Of a DNA stretch of 6,971 bases, positions 1-5,493 are shown piece after piece. The notes under the pieces were generated by a model. The model did not search any database. It was not told the origin of the DNA and worked only from the letters and a program-made list of their open reading frames with translations. The translations under genes and the position numbers were made by a program. Every line of letters starts with the position of its first letter. The first letter of the stretch is position 1. This stretch comes from Armatimonadota bacterium (lineage in GTDB: Bacteria; Armatimonadota; Fimbriimonadia; Fimbriimonadales; ATM1), in the NCBI GenBank assembly GCA_003695835.1, contig RFHN01000164.1:1-6971 (forward strand). The letters run 5' to 3'.

Positions 1-198
1 CCCTTTATCCCGAGTCCAGAAGGGGCGAATGTCGAGCTTTCGCAGCTTGCGAAAGAGTGCCCGGCGCACCGGACTCGCGACAAAGAAGTTTGTGATCGGA
101 TGCAGCTGCTCGCGAACGACATGCTCGATCGTCTCGCCGAGCAGGCTTGGGAGAACCCCTGCGTCGAGGGCCTCAGCCAATCTCCGCTGCCGGCGCAC
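1..198 (-). CDS. Unrecognised protein, N-terminal fragment (cut by left window edge)
   Basis: An open reading frame on the minus strand runs off the left edge after 66 codons, starting from a GTG at 198-196. An in-frame stop at 210-208 limits how far upstream it can begin. The codons are mostly G/C in the third position and free of stops, which looks like real coding sequence. The product starts V-R-R-Q-R-R-L-A-E-A-L-D and continues with a basic, probably helical stretch (about residues 43-60) containing SPVRRALFRKLRKL. No Shine-Dalgarno sequence is obvious before the GTG; a TTG at 180-178 is an alternative start. The gene begins 28 bp after the valS stop on the same strand, so cotranscription with valS is likely. 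It does not resemble the start of folylpolyglutamate synthase, a frequent neighbour of valS. I do not recognise the family and assign no function. Confidence 0.55.
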   Translation of the reverse strand, partial: MRRQRRLAEALDAGVLPSLLGETIEHVVREQLHPITNFFVASPVRRALFRKLRKLDIRPFWTRDKG

Positions 199-226
199 GC
201 GCGCAGTTTACCGGCGACTTCGTCTG

Positions 227-2869
227 CTAAGAGGATTTGAGAGCCGAGAGCCGCTCCAACTGACGATTCAATCTCTCGATCTCCTCCCGTAAGCCCTGCG
301 CCGCCAAGCGATCGGCCTCCACCACTTCCGGCTTCGCCCGCTCCACGAACATCGGGTTCGAAAGGCGCTTCTCCAGCGATTCGAGTTCCTTCTGCCGCTT
401 TGCGAGCAGCGTCTCAAGCCGCTTCCGCTCGGCTTCCACGTCCACGACGCCCTCGAGGGGGAGATGCAAGTCCGCTGACCCGGAGACGGTGGACGCGTAC
501 GGTCCGGCCGGCTTGCCGCCTTCGATCCGTTCGAACCCGGCGAGGTGTGCGATCAAGTCCTCGTGCCCCTCTGCAAGACCCTCGGCAAAAAGGGCTTCGA
601 GTCGCTGCTTTGGGCTGACCCCGACCTCTTGGCGAAGGTTGCGCGCGGCTCGAACCGTCTCCTGCACCCATTCGAACTCCCGCCGCGCCTCTTTGTTCTG
701 CCATCCGGGCTCCGGCGAAGGCCAGTCTGTGTAGTCCAAGTAGGAGTCCTTTGCAATGCCCGGCAGTCTGTGCCACACCTCCTCCGTGATATGCGGCATG
801 AATGGGTGCATGAGGCGGCAGAAACGATCTAAGCACTGATACAAAACCCAACGCGCTACCGAGCCTTCCGGTTTTTCGAGTCGCCGCTTGCACGCCTCGA
901 TGTACCAGTCGCAGAACTCCGACCAGAAGAAGTCGTACAGTCGCTTCGTCGCATCCATCATGTGGTACCGCTGGAGCGCGTCGCTCACCGCCTCGATCGT
1001 CTCGTTCAGGCGGTCCAGAATCCATCGGTCCTCCAGAGCGAGAGCGTCGGCGCTCGGCTCAGCCGGTATCTCCTCGCCGATATGCATCAACGCGAAGCGT
1101 GCGGCATTCCATATCTTATTGCAAAAGTTTCTCGCTTCCTGAATCGGGCGATCCCCAAAACGAATCTCTTGGTTCATCCCCGTCTGTACCAGAAGGCTAA
1201 ACCGCATCGCATCGGCGCCAAAGCGGTTGATGTACTCCAGAGGGTCCACGCCCGTGCCCAAAGACTTGCTCATCCGCTTGCCGTCTTCGGTGAGAACGGT
1301 GGCGTAGACGTACACGTCGCGGAACGGGATCTCCCTGACCTGGTCAAGGCCATCCATGATCATCCGCGCGACCCAGAGATAGATGATGTCCCGCGCGGTG
1401 ACCAGGACATCCGTAGGATAGTAACGCTTCAGGTCTTCGGTCTGGTCGGGCCAACCGAGCGTGGCGAACGGCCAGAGCGCGGACGAGAACCAGGTGTCCA
1501 AGACGTCGGGGTCCTGGGTGACCGGCGCGCCGCCCGCTTTCTGCCTCGCCTCGTCTTCGCTCATCGCCGCGATCGGCGTTCCGTCCTCCGTGTAATAGAT
1601 CGGGATGCGGTGGCCCCACCATAGCTGGCGGCTGAGGCACCAGTCTCGGATGTTCTCCATCCACTCAAGGTACACGTCGGTGTACCGAGCCGGCGTGAAA
1701 CGGATGCGTCCCTCCTTCACCGCTCGGATCGCGGGCTCGGCAAGAGGCTTCATCGAACAGAACCACTGCTCGCTGAGGAGCGGTTCGATCACTTCGCCGC
1801 TGCGGTCTGCGATCTTCAGCGCGATCTCGTGATCCTCGACCTTTTCGAGCAGGCCCTCGCGCTCCAAGTCCGCGACGATTCGCTTGCGCGCCTCCCATCG
1901 GTCCAAACCATGATACGGAGTGCCGGGGGCGACGACGCGAGCCTCCTCGTCGATGCAAACCGGCACCTGCTCGGGGTCGTCGAAGTCAAGCCCCATCCGC
2001 ACGCCAACCTCAAAGTCATTCGCGTCATGCGCCGGCGTGATCTTCACCGCTCCCGTGCCGAACTCAGGGTCGGGATATTCATCGGCGATGACCGGAATCG
2101 TGCGACCGGTGAGAGGCAGGCGCAGTTGTTTTCCAACAAGATGCTGATACCGCTTGTCGCTGGGATGCACCGCCACGGCAACATCAGCGAGCATCGTCTC
2201 CGGTCGCGTCGTGGCCACGACCAGGAAGCCTCCCCCGTCAACGAATGGATAACGAATGTGATACAGTTTGCCTTGGCGAACTTCGTCGGATACTTCGATG
2301 TCGCTCACGCTCGTTCGGAGGCCTGGGTCCCAGTTGATGACGCGCTTGCCGCGATAGATGAGTCCGCGCTCGTACCAATCGAGGAAGACGCGGAGGACGG
2401 CGTCGTGGTAGTGCGGATCCATCGTGAACCGCTCGCGCGACCAGTCGAACGCGAACCCGAGCCGCTTGAACTGTTTGAGGATCATCCCGCCCGACTCCTC
2501 CTTCCACTTCCACACGCGCTCAAGGAACTTCTCCCGGCCGAGGTCGTGACGGGTGAGTCCTTCTTCCCGGAGTTGGGATTCAACCACCTTCTGCGTGGCG
2601 ATGCCGGCGTGGTCCGTGCCGGGAAGGATGAGGGTTTCGAACCCCTGCATCCGCTTCCACCGCCCTAAGACGTCTTGGATGGAGTAGCAGAGGGCATGGC
2701 CCATGTGAAGGCTGCCGGTGACGTTCGGCGGAGGGATGGTGATGCAGTAGCGGCGCTGCGGATTGGGTCGGTACTCCGGCCGAAAGAGCCCTTGGGACTC
2801 CCACTCCTGGTACCAACGCTCTTCGACGACGGTCGGATCGTATTTCGTGCTCAGCGTGGGTTCGTTCAT
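227..2869 (-). CDS. valS: Valyl-tRNA synthetase (ValRS)
   Basis: This cytoplasmic class I aminoacyl-tRNA synthetase charges tRNA-Val with valine using ATP and edits mischarged threonine. The product is 880 residues, the usual length. Visible landmarks are: the HIGH-type signature PPPNVTGSLHMGH (46-58); the editing (CP1) domain with TTRPETMLAD (about 220-229) and HDANDFEVG (281-289); WCLSRQLWWGHRIP (410-423); the KMSKS-type loop RMSKS (532-536); the anticodon-binding helical domain (about 610-760); and a C-terminal coiled-coil arm rich in E/K/R/L (about 805-875). I chose the ATG at 2869, giving the start MNEPTLSTKYDP. It matches the family N-terminus and is preceded by GGAAAGGAAG with 5 bases between. 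The frame stays open upstream to 3187, but that extension has no family match and runs antisense to hicB. The gene ends with TAG, 28 bp before the left-edge gene. No T-box or other leader riboswitch is apparent. Confidence 0.98.
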   Translation of the reverse strand: MNEPTLSTKYDPTVVEERWYQEWESQGLFRPEYRPNPQRRYCITIPPPNVTGSLHMGHALCYSIQDVLGRWKRMQGFETLILPGTDHAGIATQKVVESQLREEGLTRHDLGREKFLERVWKWKEESGGMILKQFKRLGFAFDWSRERFTMDPHYHDAVLRVFLDWYERGLIYRGKRVINWDPGLRTSVSDIEVSDEVRQGKLYHIRYPFVDGGGFLVVATTRPETMLADVAVAVHPSDKRYQHLVGKQLRLPLTGRTIPVIADEYPDPEFGTGAVKITPAHDANDFEVGVRMGLDFDDPEQVPVCIDEEARVVAPGTPYHGLDRWEARKRIVADLEREGLLEKVEDHEIALKIADRSGEVIEPLLSEQWFCSMKPLAEPAIRAVKEGRIRFTPARYTDVYLEWMENIRDWCLSRQLWWGHRIPIYYTEDGTPIAAMSEDEARQKAGGAPVTQDPDVLDTWFSSALWPFATLGWPDQTEDLKRYYPTDVLVTARDIIYLWVARMIMDGLDQVREIPFRDVYVYATVLTEDGKRMSKSLGTGVDPLEYINRFGADAMRFSLLVQTGMNQEIRFGDRPIQEARNFCNKIWNAARFALMHIGEEIPAEPSADALALEDRWILDRLNETIEAVSDALQRYHMMDATKRLYDFFWSEFCDWYIEACKRRLEKPEGSVARWVLYQCLDRFCRLMHPFMPHITEEVWHRLPGIAKDSYLDYTDWPSPEPGWQNKEARREFEWVQETVRAARNLRQEVGVSPKQRLEALFAEGLAEGHEDLIAHLAGFERIEGGKPAGPYASTVSGSADLHLPLEGVVDVEAERKRLETLLAKRQKELESLEKRLSNPMFVERAKPEVVEADRLAAQGLREEIERLNRQLERLSALKSS

Positions 2870-2874
2870 CCTGA

Positions 2875-2884
2875 CTTCCTTTCC
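2875..2884 (-). promoter_or_regulatory. valS ribosome-binding site
   Basis: Read on the minus strand, GGAAAGGAAG lies 5 bases before the ATG at 2869. This purine-rich site fixes the valS start and argues against the 106-codon upstream extension. The preceding CTTTC (2895-2891) could pair with GAAAG (2883-2879) across a 7-base loop, partly covering the purine-rich site. That pairing is inference only. Confidence 0.65.
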
Positions 2885-2903
2885 TGTCTCGAAAGTGAGA
2901 GGG

Positions 2904-2909
2904 ATTGTA
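2904..2909 (-). promoter_or_regulatory. Candidate -10 box of the valS promoter
   Basis: TACAAT on the minus strand matches the sigma-70-type -10 consensus at five of six bases and would place the start of transcription about 28 bases before the valS ATG. No convincing -35 box (TTGACA-like) is found 16-18 bases upstream. The box is the last six bases of the 40-bp direct repeat and is therefore duplicated upstream of hicA. Confidence 0.4.
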
Positions 2910-2999
2910 CCTTGGGCACTCTGCACTCCGCGGCATGACGCCGGCGGCGTACAAGCGCTATCCGACATCGGTTTCGGGCCACGGGAGGCCAGGCTTGTG

Positions 3000-3014
3000 T
3001 GGCATAATACTACT
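3000..3014 (+). promoter_or_regulatory. Extended -10 promoter for leaderless hicB
   Basis: TGG followed by CATAAT (3003-3008) forms an extended -10 element (TGn plus a TATAAT-like hexamer, five of six matches). Six bases then lead to the GTG start at 3015. Transcription starting about seven bases after the hexamer would begin at the start codon itself, giving a leaderless mRNA. There is no Shine-Dalgarno sequence. The same geometry occurs before the ABC ATPase gene. Confidence 0.5.
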
Positions 3015-3239
3015 GTGCGCCTGGAAGATTTGACCATTATCATTGAGCGCGGCGAAGACAATCTCTGGATCGCGACAATTCCAGAGATCCCGGGTGCCGT
3101 GTCACAAGGCGCGACGGTTGACGAAGCCCGTGAGAATGTCTTGGACGCCCTGATTGAGCTGATGGCGGCCCGCAGGGAACTAGCCATGGCGGAGCGTCGT
3201 CCCGACGCAACCGTCGAGCGTTTGCGGCTTACCAGCTAA
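3015..3239 (+). CDS. hicB: HicB-family antitoxin (small, single-domain)
   Basis: The 74-residue product has the compact HicB/UPF0150 fold signature. An N-terminal strand (LTIIIERGED, 6-15) is followed by WIATIPEIPGAVSQGATVDE (18-37) and a helix of the EAxENxxxAxxxL type (37-49). Members of this family bind and neutralise the HicA mRNA interferase. The usual ~75-residue single-domain forms lack the C-terminal DNA-binding domain of longer HicB proteins, and none is present here, so self-repression is not evident. The GTG at 3015 fits the domain start and the extended -10 box six bases upstream; GTG at 2997 is an in-frame alternative. The frame opens much further upstream (from 2763), but that part is antisense to valS and has no family match. 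Its stop TAA (3237-3239) overlaps the hicA stop on the opposite strand. The pair is thus convergent, whereas HicAB is normally a same-strand operon. Confidence 0.88.
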   Translation: MRLEDLTIIIERGEDNLWIATIPEIPGAVSQGATVDEARENVLDALIELMAARRELAMAERRPDATVERLRLTS

Positions 3240-3430
3240 TGAGATGTAGGTGGGGGAATCTCCAACTGGCGGCAGATCTCCCTTCCTAGCCGTCGGTCTA
3301 TCGTCTGGTGGCGCGGTACTGGGGCAGTCTGTTGGTTGGCAGGGTTCAACCAGATTTCGTGCTTTTTGCCCTGCCGGAGCAACTGGCATCCTTGCTTCCG
3401 GAGATGCCTCAGGAAGTCGCCTCGCTTCAT
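3236..3430 (-). CDS. hicA: HicA-family toxin (mRNA interferase)
   Basis: The 64-residue product matches HicA/YcfA throughout. It has the N-terminal helix MKRGDFLRHLRKQGCQLL (1-18); a GKKHEIW strand (21-27) carrying the conserved catalytic histidine (His24); a substrate-facing strand WLNPANQQTAPVPRH (27-41); and a C-terminal helix GREICRQLEI (49-58). HicA proteins bind RNA through a dsRBD-like fold and cleave mRNA in a translation-independent way. All key parts are intact, so it is probably an active toxin. The ATG at 3430-3428 is preceded by AGGGG (3441-3437) with six bases between. It lies on the strand opposite to its antitoxin, with stop codons overlapping in the tetranucleotide 3236-3239. 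A second copy of the valS leader lies 67 bp upstream and may provide its promoter. Confidence 0.92.
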   Translation of the reverse strand: MKRGDFLRHLRKQGCQLLRQGKKHEIWLNPANQQTAPVPRHQTIDRRLGREICRQLEIPPPTSH

Positions 3431-3436
3431 TACGCA

Positions 3437-3441
3437 CCCCT
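3437..3441 (-). promoter_or_regulatory. hicA ribosome-binding site
   Basis: AGGGG on the minus strand is separated by six bases (TGCGTA) from the hicA ATG. It supports that start over the alternative open frames here. It overlaps the last bases of a 17-codon upstream reading frame. Confidence 0.5.
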
Positions 3442-3493
3442 AATCCAGCAGGGCAATGCTCATAGCGGATCCTTGATCAAGTCGCTTCTGCAT
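3440..3493 (-). CDS. Possible 17-residue leader peptide upstream of hicA
   Basis: An ATG at 3493-3491 follows the duplicated valS ribosome-binding sequence (GGAAAGGAAG, 3512-3503) with nine bases between. It reads 17 codons (MQKRLDQGSAMSIALLD) to a TAG at 3442-3440, ending 9 bp before the hicA ATG. It is in the same frame as hicA, separated by that one stop and three further codons. It could be translated because the copied leader carries a ribosome-binding site, or it could be a remnant of a former upstream gene. There is no family match, and the short length makes chance quite possible. Confidence 0.2.
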   Translation of the reverse strand: MQKRLDQGSAMSIALLD

Positions 3494-3497
3494 TTAC

Positions 3498-3537
3498 CCT
3501 GACTTCCTTTCCTGTCTCGAAAGTGAGAGGGATTGTA
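3498..3537. repeat. 40-bp perfect direct repeat, copy 2 (upstream of hicA)
   Basis: This copy is identical to the valS leader block at 2870-2909, in the same orientation. Read on the minus strand it points toward hicA. It keeps the purine-rich ribosome-binding sequence and TACAAT at 3537-3532. The 5-base TTGTA duplication next to it creates a second overlapping TACAAT (3542-3537). The two copies bracket 588 bp containing the whole hicB/hicA pair. Confidence 0.95.
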
Positions 3538-3542
3538 TTGTA
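3532..3542 (-). promoter_or_regulatory. Candidate -10 region for hicA (duplicated TACAAT)
   Basis: On the minus strand this reads TACAATACAAT, two overlapping hexamers each resembling TATAAT. Because it belongs to the copied valS leader, it may transcribe hicA with a leader of about 95 bases. No clear -35 element is visible in the GC-rich sequence upstream. Read-through from the EamA gene is an alternative source of hicA transcript. Confidence 0.35.
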
Positions 3543-3567
3543 CCTCTGCGGCGCGCCTCCGGCGCCC

Positions 3568-4422
3568 TCACCTCCGCCTCAGAGCCAGCGCGACTCCGCC
3601 GAGCGTGATCACCGTGGCAACCACCAACCTCACCGGGATCTCCTCCCTCAGTAGCGCCACTCCGCCGACCGCAGCCAGGACCGGAACAGCCAACTGCGCC
3701 ACCGCGCCGCGCAACGACCCGAGCCGAGGCAGAACCCGATACCAGAGCACATAGCCCAACCCAGAGGTAATCCCGCCGGAAAGCGCCGCCCAAGCAACTC
3801 CCGCCGCCCCAAGTCGTACGGAAGGCAAGAACGCGAGGGCCGTCGCAAAACCCATGGGCGCAGCCCAAACGAAGTTCACCGCCGTCGCTGAAGCAGGGTC
3901 GCTGGCGCTGCGGCCGAGTAGCGAATACACGCCCCACGCGACGCCTGAGCCGGCCATCAGCAGCGCGCCGCCCAGCGGTGGAGCCTCGACCCCCGGCATC
4001 GCGAGGTACACCAATCCGCCAGCGGCGAGCGCCGCACCGAGCACCTGCATGGGGCGGAGTCGATCGCCTTCCCAAAGGCCCACCGAGATCATCGTAACCT
4101 GAACTGCTCCGAATAGCACGAGCGCACCGGTCCCTGCGGTCAGTTGGAGATACGCGAGCGAAAAGAGAATCGCGTAGGCGAAGAGCACCAGACCGGAAAT
4201 CCACGCGCCGGACGCGCGCCGCGGCCCCTCTCGCCTCGGCGCAAGCACAAGCAGCCAAAGCAGCGCCGCGCCCGAGATGAGCCGGACCGCGGTGAACCCC
4301 ACGGCGTCAATCTCTCCGCCCCGGAGCGCTACTCTCGCCAGAAGCGAGTTGCTCGCGAACGCCACAAGCGTCAGCGCGGTGAGCGCGAGAGTCGCTCCCG
4401 CCCGCCCCGCAGTCTCAGCCAC
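3568..4422 (-). CDS. EamA/DMT-family membrane transporter
   Basis: The 284-residue product is very hydrophobic, with about ten predicted transmembrane segments (roughly at 8-30, 41-61, 74-94, 97-115, 122-141, 150-170, 180-201, 207-229, 236-258 and 263-281). These form two homologous EamA halves, typical of the drug/metabolite transporter superfamily in the inner membrane. The second half carries characteristic motifs: GGITSGLGYVLWYRVL (about 215-230) and VALLREEIP before the last helix. Family members export amino acids, metabolites or drugs, and the substrate cannot be read from sequence. The GTG start at 4422 gives a normal N-terminus; only a loose GGGGG lies 8-9 bases upstream. It starts 35 bp after the ABC ATPase stop on the same strand, so the two are probably cotranscribed. 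No terminator with a U-tract is apparent after its TGA at 3570-3568. Confidence 0.93.
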   Translation of the reverse strand: MAETAGRAGATLALTALTLVAFASNSLLARVALRGGEIDAVGFTAVRLISGAALLWLLVLAPRREGPRRASGAWISGLVLFAYAILFSLAYLQLTAGTGALVLFGAVQVTMISVGLWEGDRLRPMQVLGAALAAGGLVYLAMPGVEAPPLGGALLMAGSGVAWGVYSLLGRSASDPASATAVNFVWAAPMGFATALAFLPSVRLGAAGVAWAALSGGITSGLGYVLWYRVLPRLGSLRGAVAQLAVPVLAAVGGVALLREEIPVRLVVATVITLGGVALALRRR

Positions 4423-4457
4423 TCCGGCGCCCCCGCTCGACCGCCGAACGTATGCCG

Positions 4458-5453
4458 CTACGTACGTCGCGCATGCTGTCCCTCGCCGAACAGCCTCCGG
4501 ATGATTTCGTCAATGCCCACCTCCTCTACGGTCAAATCTTCGACGGGCTGCTCCGCCAATATTGCGGCGGCAATCGAAGTGACCCGCTCCCTCTCCACCT
4601 CCAACACAACCTGGTATTCTGTACAGGTTAGTACATCACCGTACTTCCGAAGCTCGGACTCTTGGACGGGGCGGTTCAGTACGATCTTTAGGACTTTGGT
4701 CGAGCTGAACCGCCTGACCAGTTCGGACAGCGAACCGTCGAAGGCGATTCGGCCGTGGTCAATCACGATGACTCGATCACAGACCTCGGCAACGTCTTGC
4801 ATGTAGTGGCTCGTGAGCAGGAGAGTCGCACCGCTTTCCTCGTTGTACTGGCGCAGGAACTCCCGGATTCGCTTCTGCGAGACCACGTCGAGGCCGAGCG
4901 TAGGCTCGTCGAGAAACACGAGGCGCGGGTCGTGGAGCAGGGCGGCGACGAGCTCACACTTCATTCGCTCCCCAAGGCTGAGTCTTCTCACCTGAGTGTG
5001 GACCTTGTCAGTAATCTCCAGCGCCTCGACTAGCCCCTCAACGCGCCTCGTGAACTCGCTGTCCGGTACGTCGTAAATCTCCTTCAGGACGAGGAACCCA
5101 TCCCACGCGGGCAAATCCCACCACAGCTGCATTTTGTTTCCCATGACGAGGGAGAGCTGGCGGAGCATCTGAGGGTTCCGATCAGTCGGGTTGAATCCGA
5201 GCACCGACGCGCTGCCGCTGGTCGGAAACAGGATGCCGCTGAGCACTTTGAGCGTGGTTGTCTTCCCCGCGCCGTTTGGGCCGAGAAACCCAACTCGCTC
5301 GCCCGCTTCGATCGTGAAGGAGATGTGATCCACGGCCGTGATTTCGCGATACTCTCGCCGAAACAGGGATCGGAAGGCGCCGACAACCCCAGGCTGCTTC
5401 TTCACGACGCGGAACACCTTGGTTAGTCCCTGAACCTCGACGATTGGCGGCAC
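4458..5453 (-). CDS. ABC-2-type transporter ATP-binding protein (COG4586-like)
   Basis: The 331-residue product is a complete ABC ATPase: Walker A GPNGAGKTT (58-66), Q-loop region around GNKMQLWW (105-112), signature LSLGERMKCEL (158-168), Walker B with DEPTLGLD (182-189) and the H-loop TSHYMQD (214-220, His216). The N-terminal extension before Walker A (KVFRVVKKQPGVVGAFRSLFRREY), the NKMQLWWDLP stretch and the ~90-residue C-terminal tail match the COG4586 type of uncharacterised ABC-2 exporters. That type normally works with two six-helix permease subunits encoded beside it. Here no permease follows; the next gene is an EamA transporter. Permeases may lie elsewhere. The GTG at 5453 is chosen because it gives the family N-terminus (VPPIVEVQGLTKVF) and lies six bases after an extended -10 box. 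It is divergent from the rhamnosidase gene, with 40 bp between them. Confidence 0.94.
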   Translation of the reverse strand: MPPIVEVQGLTKVFRVVKKQPGVVGAFRSLFRREYREITAVDHISFTIEAGERVGFLGPNGAGKTTTLKVLSGILFPTSGSASVLGFNPTDRNPQMLRQLSLVMGNKMQLWWDLPAWDGFLVLKEIYDVPDSEFTRRVEGLVEALEITDKVHTQVRRLSLGERMKCELVAALLHDPRLVFLDEPTLGLDVVSQKRIREFLRQYNEESGATLLLTSHYMQDVAEVCDRVIVIDHGRIAFDGSLSELVRRFSSTKVLKIVLNRPVQESELRKYGDVLTCTEYQVVLEVERERVTSIAAAILAEQPVEDLTVEEVGIDEIIRRLFGEGQHARRT

Positions 5454-5468
5454 GCGGCGAGCATACCA
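5454..5468 (-). promoter_or_regulatory. Extended -10 promoter for leaderless ABC ATPase gene
   Basis: On the minus strand, TGG (5468-5466) followed by TATGCT (5465-5460) and six bases leads into the GTG at 5453. This is the same TGn-hexamer-6-GTG layout as hicB. No Shine-Dalgarno sequence is present, so a leaderless transcript is the simplest reading. No clear -35 box is seen. Confidence 0.5.
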
Positions 5469-5480
5469 CGCAACAATCGG

Positions 5481-5493
5481 TGTAATCTAAGCC
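5481..5493 (+). promoter_or_regulatory. Candidate -10 box for leaderless rhamnosidase gene
   Basis: TGTAAT (5481-5486) resembles a -10 hexamer and lies seven bases before the ATG at 5494. The overlapping TAATCT (5483-5488) is an alternative. There is no Shine-Dalgarno sequence in front of the ATG. The expected -35 position falls on the -10 box and start of the divergent ABC gene, so both promoters share the same 40 bp. Confidence 0.4.

Larger units (their letters stand above)
2870..2909. repeat. 40-bp perfect direct repeat, copy 1 (valS leader)
   Basis: This copy matches 3498-3537 base for base in the same orientation, 628 bp away. It holds the candidate valS -10 box, the leader and the ribosome-binding site, and ends at the base just before the valS start codon. 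Similarity continues beyond the perfect block: both copies run on into GTACCT on the plus strand, but copy 2 has an extra 5-base TTGTA there. Confidence 0.95.

Noticed and set aside
1829..2668. Long plus-strand open frame of 279 codons opposite valS
   Set aside because: It is a shadow of the GC-rich valS coding sequence. The protein is low in domain-like character and valS is certain on the other strand.
2763..3014. 84-codon upstream extension of the hicB frame
   Set aside because: It overlaps valS antisense, shows no HicB similarity, and the GTG at 3015 with an extended -10 box explains the start better.
2870..3014. T-box or other tRNA-sensing riboswitch in the valS leader
   Set aside because: The leader before valS is probably under 30 bases from the -10 box and has neither a T-box core sequence nor a stem array.
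2870..3187. 106-codon N-terminal extension of the valS reading frame
   Set aside because: It has no ValRS similarity, runs antisense to hicB, and the ATG at 2869 has a good ribosome-binding site and the family's normal start.
3250..3502. Plus-strand frames of 64-71 codons opposite hicA
   Set aside because: The HicA family match on the minus strand is strong throughout, so these frames are complements of it.
2870..3537. Insertion sequence or integrative element ends
   Set aside because: The flanking 40-bp repeats are direct, no transposase or integrase lies between them, and there are no terminal inverted repeats.
3541..3567. Possible terminator hairpin after the EamA gene
   Set aside because: GGCGC and GCGCC can pair across about 7 bases, but no U-tract follows, so a factor-independent terminator is not supported.
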